Positions 34,831 to 43,794 of a stretch of DNA of 64,000 nt are shown here, one piece after another; position 1 is the first letter of the stretch, and every line of letters begins with the position of its first letter. Made by a program: the position numbers and the translations under genes. Under the pieces are notes generated by a model, which did not search any database, was not told the origin of the DNA, and saw only the letters and a program-made list of their open reading frames with translations. This DNA comes from Staphylococcus simiae (lineage in GTDB: Bacteria > Bacillota > Bacilli > Staphylococcales > Staphylococcaceae), in the NCBI RefSeq assembly GCF_002902085.1, contig NZ_PPQR01000014.1:1-64000 (forward strand), in the 5' to 3' direction.

Positions 34831-35256
34831 ATGACATATCATTATACAGAAGGTAATACAGAAATCATGTCAATCATGAATCAAGGTGAAGAACATATTC
34901 ACCAATGTACAGTCAGTGATGAATTAGCAGCATTAATTAAATTGCTAATTTCAAAAATTAATGGCTGTAACTATTGCATTAATTTGCATAAAAAAGAGTT
35001 AAAAGAACTTGGCGTGACTCAAATGAAAATAGATGAAGTACGTAGTTATAATCATTTAGATTTATTTACAGATAAAGAACGTATAACTTTAGAATTTGCT
35101 GAAAAGCTAAATACGGTAAAAGAATTTAAAAAGTTCGATATTCTTGAATCATTAAAAGAATTTTATAGTGAAAAAGAAATCATTGAACTCGTATTTATTA
35201 TTAATCAAATCAGTAGTTGGAATAGACTTAATATTATTGGCGAACAATTCTATTAA
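34831..35256 (+). CDS. Carboxymuconolactone decarboxylase/AhpD-like protein
   Basis: A 141-residue all-helical protein of the AhpD/CMD superfamily. The CxxC redox pair is in KINGCNYCINLHKKELKELG (about residues 45-64), with the conserved downstream His. Such proteins act in peroxide reduction relays or detoxification. Start at 34831 after AAGGAGTG. It is single, with paired palindromes upstream suggesting dedicated regulation. Confidence 0.9.
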   Translation: MTYHYTEGNTEIMSIMNQGEEHIHQCTVSDELAALIKLLISKINGCNYCINLHKKELKELGVTQMKIDEVRSYNHLDLFTDKERITLEFAEKLNTVKEFKKFDILESLKEFYSEKEIIELVFIINQISSWNRLNIIGEQFY

Positions 35257-35342
35257 GATGTGACTGCGACTTTGGAGCTACGAAATAAATTTCTGCTTGT
35301 TCCCTAGCTACTATTAGTAGACAAAATAGATAAGTTGAATAA

Positions 35343-35382
35343 GGCACGACTCACTGTCATAAATTGACAATTGGGTCGTGTC
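35343..35382 (+). terminator. Terminator-like hairpin after the AhpD-like gene
   Basis: GGCACGAC/GTCGTGTC arms with inner TGTCA...TGACA pairing. It ends at TGTTAAATT, a weak T-tract. Confidence 0.6.
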
Positions 35383-35392
35383 TGTTAAATTA

Positions 35393-35461
35393 GGTTCTCT
35401 AAATTTTAAGACTAATAAACAAAAATAAATAATTGTATATCAGTCCGATTCGGAAAAGAAC
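35393..35461. repeat. Host repeat, empty copy 2
   Basis: 69 bp from GGTTCTCT to GAAAAGAAC, with AAGACTAATAAACA and TATATCAGTCC arms. It is an imperfect palindrome over most of its length and carries no STAR cassette. Confidence 0.8.
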
Positions 35462-35599
35462 TTTAAATTATTGATGCTTAATTGAGCCATATGTCGCTTG
35501 GATTATTGAGCTACTTTTAGCAAGGACGTTTAAGAGTATGAATATAGTGGAACAGAACATGTGAGTATTAAAATAAGTCATAAATTGGAGTGTTGTTGC

Positions 35600-36418
35600 G
35601 TGAAACGTTTAGAAAATAAAATTGCTATTGTAACTGGTGCAAGTACTGGCATTGGACAAGCCTCTGCTATGCAGTTAGCGCTTGATGGTGCGCATGTCTT
35701 AGCTGTAGATATTTCAGATCAATTAGCACAAACAGTTGAAGATATTAAAGAACAAGGTGGACAAGCAACAGCGTATAATGTGGATGTTTCAGATGATCAA
35801 CAAGTTGAAAGCTTTGTCAATGAAGTTGAGCGTCGTTATGGTCACGTTGATGTATTATTTAATAATGCAGGTGTTGATAATGCTGCAGGCAGAATTCATG
35901 AATATCCGATTGAGGTATATGACAAAATCATGAATGTAGATATGCGTGGTACATTTTTAATGACAAAATTATTACTACCATTAATGATGACACAAGGTGG
36001 CGCTATTGTTAATACTGCTTCATTTTCAGGACAAGCAGCAGATTTAAATCGCTCTGGTTATAATGCAGCTAAAGGAGCAGTCATTAACTTCACAAAATCT
36101 ATTGCCATTGAATATGGTAGAGATGGTATACGTGCGAATGCGATTGCACCTGGAACAATTGAAACACCATTAGTAGATGAATTGACAGGTACCGCTGAGG
36201 ACGAAGCAGGTCGAACATTTAGAGAAAATCAAAAATGGATGACACCACTTGGACGTTTAGGTAGACCGGAAGAAGTCGCGAAACTTGTTGCATTTTTAGC
36301 GTCAGATGATAGTTCATTTATCACAGGTGAAACGATTAGAATCGATGGTGGTGTTATGGCTTATACATGGCCAGGTGAAATGTTAAGTGATGATAGTTGG
36401 AAGAAGACGATTGACTAG
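35600..36418 (+). CDS. Short-chain dehydrogenase (glucose/3-oxoacyl dehydrogenase type)
   Basis: A 272-residue SDR. GTG start at 35600 after TTGGAGTG. Cofactor loop TGASTGIGQAS; Asp after the second strand (AVDIS) suggests NAD preference. NNAG in LFNNAGVDN, catalytic NTASFSG and YNAAK, and C-terminal GETIRIDGGVMAYTWPG are present. The C-terminus is a little longer than typical. Substrate unknown. Confidence 0.9.
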   Translation: MKRLENKIAIVTGASTGIGQASAMQLALDGAHVLAVDISDQLAQTVEDIKEQGGQATAYNVDVSDDQQVESFVNEVERRYGHVDVLFNNAGVDNAAGRIHEYPIEVYDKIMNVDMRGTFLMTKLLLPLMMTQGGAIVNTASFSGQAADLNRSGYNAAKGAVINFTKSIAIEYGRDGIRANAIAPGTIETPLVDELTGTAEDEAGRTFRENQKWMTPLGRLGRPEEVAKLVAFLASDDSSFITGETIRIDGGVMAYTWPGEMLSDDSWKKTID

Positions 36419-36551
36419 ATTGATTTAATAAATAATGTTTTCAAACAGATTGCGTTATTTATAAGTTGTAAAAAGGTATACTATATATGTATTATGCATA
36501 AATAATAATTAGTCTATGATAAATGATAGTCTAATTTACGGGGGTATTGTC

Positions 36552-37337
36552 ATGAATATTAGACATTTAAGAAATTCAACAGCTATCATTGAGTACGCAG
36601 GACAACATATTTTAGTTGATCCAATGTTGAGTGATAAAGGGACACTCGCACCATTTCCTAATTCACCACGACAAGATGAGTTTAATCCATTAGTAGCGTT
36701 ACCCATGTCAATCGAAGATATACTAGAACAAACAGATGTTGTGTTACTCACGCATTTACATGTTGATCATTTTGATAACAAAGCAGTAGAAGTATTGCCA
36801 AAAGATATTAAAATTTATACACAAAACGAACATGATGCTAAAGAAGTCGAAGAATATGGTTTCACTAATGTGTCCGTCTTTAATGAAGTGACACACTTAG
36901 GTGAGGTTGAAATGTATAAAACAGAAGCACAACATGGTCATGGTGACATACTTAAAATGACTGGTGATGTCCATGGCGTTGTATTGAAACATGAAGATGA
37001 ACCAACGTTATATATAGCGGCAGATACGGTATGGTTTGATGGTGTGGAACAAGCACTTAAAACATATACACCAGATGTCGTTGTGTTAAATGGTGGTGCT
37101 AATCAGTTTTATGAAGGTGGACCACTGGTGATGGATGAACAAGACATTTTAAAAGTTGCGCAAACATTGCCATTAGCTCAGATTGCTGTTGTGCATATGG
37201 AAGCAGTCAATCATTGGGCGCTATCTCGTAAGGATTTACGTGCCTTTTTAGATGATCACGATTTATCTAACAGAGTCGTAGCACCTGAAGACGGTGAATT
37301 ATTGACGTACAACAAAAATATTATTGATCATAAATAG
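36552..37337 (+). CDS. Metallo-beta-lactamase-fold hydrolase
   Basis: A 261-residue MBL-superfamily protein. HLHVDHFD (about residues 70-77) is the HxHxDH dinuclear zinc motif. Further ligands are probably His in EAQHGHGD, Asp in AADTVWFDG and His in VVHMEAVNHW. It has the short UlaG/YddR-like layout with an early strand pair NSTAIIEYAGQHILVDPML. Start at 36552 after GGGGG. Physiological substrate unknown. Confidence 0.88.
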   Translation: MNIRHLRNSTAIIEYAGQHILVDPMLSDKGTLAPFPNSPRQDEFNPLVALPMSIEDILEQTDVVLLTHLHVDHFDNKAVEVLPKDIKIYTQNEHDAKEVEEYGFTNVSVFNEVTHLGEVEMYKTEAQHGHGDILKMTGDVHGVVLKHEDEPTLYIAADTVWFDGVEQALKTYTPDVVVLNGGANQFYEGGPLVMDEQDILKVAQTLPLAQIAVVHMEAVNHWALSRKDLRAFLDDHDLSNRVVAPEDGELLTYNKNIIDHK

Positions 37338-37448
37338 AATTTAGTAGAATGGCAAAGTAAGGTTCATGTGCTTTTAGGAATGAGGAATGAAAAGTGAAGA
37401 ATCTGACAAAATGGGATAACAGTCCTATTTGATAAAGAACCAAAAATA

Positions 37449-37501
37449 ACGCTTATCACTACCAACACATGATGTGGAACGTAGTGATAAGCGTTTTTTT
37501 A
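37449..37501. terminator. Terminator between convergent MBL and CPBP genes
   Basis: A perfect 15-bp stem AACGCTTATCACTAC/GTAGTGATAAGCGTT followed by TTTTT. Confidence 0.92.
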
Positions 37502-37583
37502 ACGTTGATTGTTATATTTATATCAACTGAATGTTAATGATTGACTACTAGTATCAACGTCTAATTTGCATAGCTATAATTGA

Positions 37584-38348
37584 TTAGCGAAGCACAATCA
37601 AAAGTAGTATTAATTTGAAAATTTCAATCGACACTTGGTAGTAATAACTAACGATGAGATTGTAATGAGATGATATGTAAAGATATGTTGCGCCACTAGC
37701 TATAATCAACCAAGGTATGACATCAACAATTGAATCGACATGATAGCTTTGAACGACGACTTCACAGAGTATGGATAAAGCAATCATCAGACGTAAAGGA
37801 AACTTTTTAGCTAATTCATGAATGAATATATATCGGAAAATGAGTTGATCGAGCATCGGTTTGACAATGATGGTAGATAGACCTACGGCAAGCATTGCTA
37901 ATTTAGAATGCATGATGACTGATGCATATGAAGTTGTAGATAAATCAAGAATGTGTATTGGCGAGAATTGAGATAATAACTGAATGACACTTAATATTGC
38001 AATGACGATGAGCGTGACTATGACAAGGCGCCACTTAGTATGGCTGATACGACTGTGCATCACTTGTTGTTGTAAATAAGATTTAACATATGATTGATGC
38101 ATTTTATAAAAAATGACTAGTGCGATAACTTGCGCTATTAATATACTGACGCTTAAAGTAATTGGAAATAATGAATCATTTGGCGGTTGTTGTGTAATTG
38201 CTGCAGTTAACCCTAACGTTCCAAAAACAACAATAATTGGCACTAAGATAAGCAATGCAATATAAATGATTATAAAGAAAAAGTCACGTTTATAAAGTCG
38301 TGAAGATGGTGATAGACTTTGCTGCTTGGATTTATGTGGATGTGACAT
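37584..38348 (-). CDS. CPBP-family membrane protein with degenerate active site
   Basis: A 254-residue protein with about seven membrane helices. The C-terminal half aligns by pattern with CPBP (CAAX/Abi) intramembrane glutamic proteases, but the EExxxR motif reads DQLIFR, so both Glu are lost. The second-motif His may survive in QSYHVDSI, while the last HxxxN/D is not seen. It may have lost peptidase activity, or I may be misplacing the motif. The N-terminus is basic (HPHKSKQQSL). Ribosome site AGAGGTG. Confidence 0.7.
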   Translation of the reverse strand: MSHPHKSKQQSLSPSSRLYKRDFFFIIIYIALLILVPIIVVFGTLGLTAAITQQPPNDSLFPITLSVSILIAQVIALVIFYKMHQSYVKSYLQQQVMHSRISHTKWRLVIVTLIVIAILSVIQLLSQFSPIHILDLSTTSYASVIMHSKLAMLAVGLSTIIVKPMLDQLIFRYIFIHELAKKFPLRLMIALSILCEVVVQSYHVDSIVDVIPWLIIASGATYLYISSHYNLIVSYYYQVSIEIFKLILLLIVLR

Positions 38349-38458
38349 TGTGCACCTCTTAAATTTAAGTTATATATCGTTACTTTATCATGTAATATCG
38401 AGAAATTATATGCATTATACATAAAAATGACTGTCGACAATAAAAATAATCATAAAAA

Positions 38459-38473
38459 TTTAATCGCTTTCAT
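38459..38473. promoter_or_regulatory. Candidate cre site
   Basis: The minus strand reads ATGAAAGCGATTAAA, 14 of 15 matches to the CcpA consensus. It lies between the divergent CPBP and glutamate-synthase-like genes, 64 bp before the latter. Confidence 0.5.
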
Positions 38474-38536
38474 TGTATTTTGTTGTGTAAGGTGTATCAT
38501 AGTGATGAATTGAAAATTTTGGGGGAGGGAATTGTG

Positions 38537-40114
38537 ATGGCGTTCCTTACAGTCATGCAATTTATAGTTAACATTCTGGTTGTTGGCTTTTTATTAACTG
38601 TTATGGTTATAGGTCTAATTTGGCTTATAAAAGATAAAAGACAGTCGCAACATAGTGTGCTTAGAAACTATCCATTGTTAGCACGTATTAGATATATATC
38701 AGAAAAAATAGGACCAGAATTACGTCAGTATTTATTCTCAGGAGACAATGATGGGAAACCATTTTCTCGTAATGAGTATAAACATATCGTTTTAGCGGGC
38801 AAATATAATTCTCGTATGACAAGTTTTGGTACAACAATGAATTATGAAGATGGTTTTTATATACAAAATACGATGTTTCCAATGCAACGTCATGAATTAG
38901 CAATTGATAATAACACATTGATTTCGACGTTTATTTATAAAATTGCCAATGAACGTTTATTTAGTCGTGAAGAGTATCGTGCACCAATGGAAGTGGATCC
39001 ATTCTTTTTAAGTGATGACCATGCTATTATTTTAGGACCGAATTTACAACATCCATTTAAAATGAAACGCTTAGTTGGACAGTCTGGCATGAGTTACGGT
39101 GCTTTAGGTAAAAATGCTATCACAGCGTTATCTAAAGGTTTGGCCAAAGCGGGTACATGGATGAACACTGGAGAAGGTGGTTTATCAGAATATCATTTGA
39201 AAGGTAACGGGGATATTATTTTCCAAATTGGACCTGGATTATTTGGTGTTAGAGATAAAGCGGGTAACTTTAGCGATGAACTATTTGGCGACGTAGCAAA
39301 AATGGACAATGTACGTGCTTTTGAATTGAAACTCGCGCAAGGTGCTAAGACACGTGGTGGTCATATGGAAGCGGAAAAAGTGAATGAAGAAATTGCCAAA
39401 ATCCGTAATGTTGAACCATATAAAACGATCAATTCACCTAACCGTTATGAATTTATTCATAATGCCGAAGATTTAATGACTTTCGTGGATAAATTACAAC
39501 ATATTGGTCAAAAACCTGTTGGCTTTAAAATCGTGGTCAGTAAAGTGGCTGAAATTGAAACGTTAGTACAAACGATGGTTAAATTAGATAAGTACCCTAA
39601 CTTTATTACTATAGATGGTGGTGAAGGTGGTACGGGTGCTACATTCCAAGAACTACAAGATAGTGTTGGATTACCATTATTTACAGCATTACCTATTGTA
39701 GCAGGTATGCTTGAAAAATATGGTGTACGCGATAAAGTTAAACTTGCCGCGTCTGGTAAATTAGTGACGCCAGACAAGATTGCGATTGCCCTAGGTTTAG
39801 GTGCCGATTTTGTTAATATTGCTCGTGGCATGATGATTAGTGTTGGATGTATTATGAGTCAACAATGTCATATGAACACGTGTCCCGTGGGTGTTGCCAC
39901 AACCGATCCGAAAAAAGAAAAAGCATTAATCGTTGGTGAAAAGCAATATCGTGTGACAAATTATGTGACAAGTTTACATGAAGGCTTGTTTAACATTGCT
40001 GCAGCAGTCGGTGTATCAAGTCCAACCGATATAACAGAAGATCACATTATTTATCGTAAAATGGATGGCGAATTACAAACGATTCATGATTACAAATTGA
40101 AATTAACAAGTTAA
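38537..40114 (+). CDS. FMN-binding glutamate synthase-family protein
   Basis: A 525-residue protein with one N-terminal membrane helix (VMQFIVNILVVGFLLTVMVI) and a glutamate-synthase alpha-subunit central/FMN barrel (about residues 110-500). Phosphate-binding IDGGEGGTGATF, AASGKLVTP and the iron-sulfur motif C-x5-C-x4-C in CIMSQQCHMNTCPVGVAT are intact. No amidotransferase domain is present, so it is not a complete GOGAT. The usual role is unknown; redox function at the membrane is inferred. Start at 38537 after GGGAGGG. Confidence 0.9.
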   Translation: MAFLTVMQFIVNILVVGFLLTVMVIGLIWLIKDKRQSQHSVLRNYPLLARIRYISEKIGPELRQYLFSGDNDGKPFSRNEYKHIVLAGKYNSRMTSFGTTMNYEDGFYIQNTMFPMQRHELAIDNNTLISTFIYKIANERLFSREEYRAPMEVDPFFLSDDHAIILGPNLQHPFKMKRLVGQSGMSYGALGKNAITALSKGLAKAGTWMNTGEGGLSEYHLKGNGDIIFQIGPGLFGVRDKAGNFSDELFGDVAKMDNVRAFELKLAQGAKTRGGHMEAEKVNEEIAKIRNVEPYKTINSPNRYEFIHNAEDLMTFVDKLQHIGQKPVGFKIVVSKVAEIETLVQTMVKLDKYPNFITIDGGEGGTGATFQELQDSVGLPLFTALPIVAGMLEKYGVRDKVKLAASGKLVTPDKIAIALGLGADFVNIARGMMISVGCIMSQQCHMNTCPVGVATTDPKKEKALIVGEKQYRVTNYVTSLHEGLFNIAAAVGVSSPTDITEDHIIYRKMDGELQTIHDYKLKLTS

Positions 40115-40123
40115 CTATAACAA

Positions 40124-40163
40124 AGGAAGTTCTATCGCAGTAATCACTACGTTAGAACTTCCT
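40124..40163. terminator. Bidirectional terminator
   Basis: An 11-bp perfect stem AGGAAGTTCTA/TAGAACTTCCT between the convergent glutamate-synthase-like and lipoprotein genes. Confidence 0.8.
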
Positions 40164-40181
40164 ATTTATTATGTCATAATA

Positions 40182-40643
40182 TTAATTATCGTTCATATTG
40201 CTTTTTTCAGTTAAGCCACTACGTTTGAGTTGTTTCTCCATTTTTTCGAAACTAATTTTACTATCGTCATCAGATGGAGATACATAACCTAAACGTTTTT
40301 TAAGTTCTTTAATATTTGCTTCTTTAAAATCAACATCGATATGTTCTACAGCTTTATTCTTTTTATAATCAACGTTATAATCTGTACCTTTTAAATTTTT
40401 AAAAGCTTTTTCATTTTTAGCAAATAATTTTTTAGCTTTTTGTTTATCAATACCTAAATCATCATATTTAACGGTACCAATGGTTGATTGTTTTAATAAG
40501 TCGTCACCTTTATATGTTAGGGTAGTGATCACTTGTTTACCATTGATATCACCTTCGTATGTTTTCGTTTGTTCTTTACTACAAGCTGTTAAGGTTACAA
40601 CTGATAAGATCATTATAATGAATAGCGTAGTTATTTTTTTCAA
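40182..40643 (-). CDS. YehR/DUF1307-type lipoprotein
   Basis: A 153-residue lipoprotein. The signal peptide MKKITTLFIIMILSVVTLTAC has lipobox LTAC with Cys at residue 21. The YEGDINGKQVITTLTYKGDD and KAVEHIDVDFKEANI segments fit the YehR-like DUF1307 fold. Function in staphylococci is unknown. Ribosome site AAAGGAG. Single gene. Confidence 0.85.
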   Translation of the reverse strand: MKKITTLFIIMILSVVTLTACSKEQTKTYEGDINGKQVITTLTYKGDDLLKQSTIGTVKYDDLGIDKQKAKKLFAKNEKAFKNLKGTDYNVDYKKNKAVEHIDVDFKEANIKELKKRLGYVSPSDDDSKISFEKMEKQLKRSGLTEKSNMNDN

Positions 40644-40861
40644 AGGAGTCGCCTTCTCTCAATAATTAGTGTTTAATCAAATTATATCATTTAGTTAAAG
40701 ATGGTGTTATTAATATATTTTGCTAAAACGAAATTTTTTTCATAGTTATTATTTTAAAGTGTAATTTGTTATACAAAGGGGAAATAAATGTGTAAATCAG
40801 ACGACAAAATGAGTGTCAATGTTACAATAGAAACATAATGATATTGGGAGGATGAAACGGT

Positions 40862-41938
40862 ATGGATCATTCAGTAAAACTTTTAAAAGAGTTAACAGAT
40901 GTTAATGGTATTGCAGGATATGAAATGCAAGTTAAATCACTCATGCGTGACTATATTGAACCGGTTAGTGATAGCATAGTGGAAGATAAATTAGGTGGCA
41001 TTTTCGGTAAAAGAAATGCACGAAATGGTCAACATTCTATTATGATTTCTGGTCATATGGATGAAGTCGGATTTATCGTCACTAAGATTGATAAAGATGG
41101 CTATATTTTCTTCAACACTGTTGGTGGCTGGTGGAATCAAGTAATGTTGTCTCAAAAGGTAACGATTACAACTGATGACGGTAAAGAAATTAGAGGTATT
41201 ATTGGCTCTAAACCACCACATGTCTTGTCTGCTGAAGAACGTAAGCAACCGATCGATATTAAACAAATGTTTATCGATATTGGTGTTAATAGTAAAGAAG
41301 AAGCTGAAAAAGCTGGTGTCGAATTAGGCAATATGGTAACACCGTATAGTGAATTTGAAGTGTTGGCCAATGATAAATACTTAACTGCCAAAGCATTTGA
41401 TAATCGTTATGGCTGTGCACTTGCGATAGATGTCTTAAATCAATTGAAAGATGATCAAATTGATATTGATTTATATTCTGGTGCGACTGTACAAGAAGAA
41501 GTTGGTTTAAGAGGTGCTAAAGTTGCTGCTAACACAGTGAAACCTGATCTAGCCATTGCTGTTGATGTGGGCATTGCTTACGACACACCTGGAATGTCAG
41601 GACAAACGAGTGATAGTAAACTAGGTGGAGGTCCATTAGTGATTATGATGGATGCTACAAGTATCGCACATCAAGGTTTCCGTCAACATATTAAAGAAGT
41701 CGCTAATAAGCACCATATTGATGTGCAATGGGATACAACACCTGGTGGCGGTACAGATGCCGGTAGTATTCACGTCGCAAATGAAGGTATTCCAACCATT
41801 ACAATTGGTGTGCCATTACGTTATATGCACTCAAATGTATCTGTATTGAATGTTGATGATTACAATCATTCAGTTAAGCTAGTCACTGAAATTGTACGCT
41901 CACTTAATGATGACGTGTATAACCAAATGATGTGGTAA
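40862..41938 (+). CDS. M42-family metallo-aminopeptidase
   Basis: A 358-residue peptidase of the glutamyl-aminopeptidase/YsdC group. Dinuclear metal and catalytic residues: His in SGHMDEVGF (about residue 63), Asp in TAKAFDNRYG, the catalytic Glu pair in TVQEEVGLRGA, Asp in AIAVDVG, and His in PLRYMHSNV. Cytosolic, forming a dodecameric shell in relatives, where it trims peptides. Ribosome site GGGAGG. Own terminator at 41955. Confidence 0.94.
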   Translation: MDHSVKLLKELTDVNGIAGYEMQVKSLMRDYIEPVSDSIVEDKLGGIFGKRNARNGQHSIMISGHMDEVGFIVTKIDKDGYIFFNTVGGWWNQVMLSQKVTITTDDGKEIRGIIGSKPPHVLSAEERKQPIDIKQMFIDIGVNSKEEAEKAGVELGNMVTPYSEFEVLANDKYLTAKAFDNRYGCALAIDVLNQLKDDQIDIDLYSGATVQEEVGLRGAKVAANTVKPDLAIAVDVGIAYDTPGMSGQTSDSKLGGGPLVIMMDATSIAHQGFRQHIKEVANKHHIDVQWDTTPGGGTDAGSIHVANEGIPTITIGVPLRYMHSNVSVLNVDDYNHSVKLVTEIVRSLNDDVYNQMMW

Positions 41939-41954
41939 GCTTGAATCATTAATT

Positions 41955-41989
41955 AGCCTTTAACTCTTGAGTGGGTTAGAGGCTTTTTT
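41955..41989 (+). terminator. Terminator of the M42 peptidase gene
   Basis: AGCCTTTAACTC pairs with GGGTTAGAGGCT and a run of six T follows. Confidence 0.88.
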
Positions 41990-42124
41990 ATTTTGTTGTG
42001 AATAAAGTTTAGCATCACTAATAAACGATTTAATATTAAATTTTGATAAATTTTTAGCAAAAAGGTTATTAAATTGTGGTAATAGGGAATAAGGTACAGG
42101 ATAGGGCGAAAAGGAGTGAAGGAA

Positions 42125-42790
42125 ATGTTATTAGAGATAAAAGATCTTGTTTATCAAGCAGAAGACAGGACAATTCTCGACAAAATGAATTTACAAATAG
42201 ATAAAGGAGAAACGATTGCTATTGTTGGGCCGTCAGGTAGTGGGAAAAGTACTTTGCAAAAGCAAATATGTAACTTGATAAGTCCGACAAGTGGGGAACT
42301 TTATTTTAAAGGCAAAGCGTTTAGTGATTATAATCCTGAAGAATTAAGACGACATATTAGCTATTTAATGCAAAATAGTTTTTTGTTTGGCCAAACGATT
42401 GGCGATAATTTGAAATTCCCTAGCATTGCACGTAATGATTCATTTGATGAGCAACGTGCTAAGCAATTAATTAAAGATGTGGGATTGAGTCATTATGATT
42501 TGGATTCTGAAATAGAACATATGTCAGGTGGAGAACGACAAAGAATTACTATTGCGAGACAGTTAATGTATATACCGGATTTGTTACTATTAGATGAATC
42601 AACAAGCGCGTTAGATGTACATAACAAAGAAATAATTGAAGATATCATTTTTAAATTAGCTACGGATAAAGATGTAGCAATCATGTGGATTACACATAGT
42701 GATGATCAAAGTATGCGACATTTTCAAAAACTCATGACGATTGTTGACGGTAAAATTTCAAAAGTAGAGGAGCTGAAACATCATGAGTAA
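42125..42790 (+). CDS. ABC transporter ATPase, FetA/YbbL-like
   Basis: A 221-residue ATPase with Walker A GPSGSGKST (about residues 35-43), Q-loop LMQNSF, signature MSGGERQR, Walker B LLLLDES and H-loop THSDD. Together with the overlapping permease gene (8 bp) it makes a two-component exporter of the FetAB type, linked in E. coli to iron export and peroxide resistance. Start at 42125 after AAGGAGTGAAGG. Confidence 0.9.
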   Translation: MLLEIKDLVYQAEDRTILDKMNLQIDKGETIAIVGPSGSGKSTLQKQICNLISPTSGELYFKGKAFSDYNPEELRRHISYLMQNSFLFGQTIGDNLKFPSIARNDSFDEQRAKQLIKDVGLSHYDLDSEIEHMSGGERQRITIARQLMYIPDLLLLDESTSALDVHNKEIIEDIIFKLATDKDVAIMWITHSDDQSMRHFQKLMTIVDGKISKVEELKHHE

Positions 42791-43556
42791 TACAGCACTC
42801 TGTCTAACAGCGCTATTATTAATTGTACCTATTTTCATATCGTACAAAGAAGGCTTACATATTATTAAAGATTTAGTGGTGGCTACGATTAGAGCAGTCA
42901 TTCAATTAGTCATCTTAGGCTTCTTATTACATTACATCTTTAAAATCAATGATAAATGGTTACTTATTCTATGTGTCTTAGTCATTATTATTAATGCTTC
43001 ATGGAATACAATTAGTCGTTCATCACCAATTATGCATCATGTCTTTTGGATTTCCTTTACGGCTATTTTTATTGGTACGGCTTTACCATTAGCAGGAACG
43101 ATTGCAACTGGTGCCATTCATTTTACAGCCAATGAAGTGATTCCAATTGGTGGTATGTTAGCTAATAATGGTTTGATTGCCATTAATCTAGCCTATCAAA
43201 ACTTAAATCATGCCTTTGTAGAAGAAGGAACTGAAATCGAGTCTAAGCTATCATTAGCAGCAACACCTAAATTAGCATCTAAAGGTGCGATTCGCGAAAG
43301 TATTCGTTTGGCTATTGTGCCAACGATAGATTCAGTGAAAACATATGGTTTAGTATCAATTCCTGGTATGATGACTGGTTTAATTATTGGTGGCGTGCCG
43401 CCATTACAAGCAATTAAATTCCAATTGTTAGTGGTCTTTATTCATACGACAGCAACGATTATGTCAGCATTAATTGCGACCTATTTAAGTTATGGCCAAT
43501 TCTTTAATGCTAGAGACCAACTGATTTCACGTAATACAGATGTTAAGGAATCATAA
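42783..43556 (+). CDS. UPF0014 permease, FetB/YbbM-like
   Basis: A 257-residue, roughly seven-helix membrane protein of UPF0014. GGMLANNGLIAINLAYQN and TYGLVSIPGMMTGLIIGG are the conserved blocks. The ribosome site (GAGGAG) lies inside the ATPase gene, so the pair is translationally coupled. Predicted metal (iron) exporter with the preceding ATPase; the substrate is from family knowledge. Confidence 0.9.
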   Translation: MSNTALCLTALLLIVPIFISYKEGLHIIKDLVVATIRAVIQLVILGFLLHYIFKINDKWLLILCVLVIIINASWNTISRSSPIMHHVFWISFTAIFIGTALPLAGTIATGAIHFTANEVIPIGGMLANNGLIAINLAYQNLNHAFVEEGTEIESKLSLAATPKLASKGAIRESIRLAIVPTIDSVKTYGLVSIPGMMTGLIIGGVPPLQAIKFQLLVVFIHTTATIMSALIATYLSYGQFFNARDQLISRNTDVKES

Positions 43557-43611
43557 TAGCGTATCGTTTTTTTGACATGGTTCTGAAGTGGTTTAATGAT
43601 ATGACAAGAAC

Positions 43612-43641
43612 AAGCAGTTTGGAATGTTATCCAGACTGCTT
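43612..43641 (+). terminator. Terminator-like hairpin after fetB-like gene
   Basis: AAGCAGT...ACTGCTT extended by TTTG/CAGA partial pairing, followed by TATTCTATCTTT. Confidence 0.6.
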
Positions 43642-43794
43642 TATTCTATCTTTAGATTGAATTTTTAAGCTCGATAGTGAAGTGGACGCCATTAGAAGAA
43701 GGGTTGATTATGAAAATACCTTGGTGGAATATTATAAAATAGTTAATTTTTAAAGAATAACATTGCATTATATAAAATTGGAGAAGGTGATACG

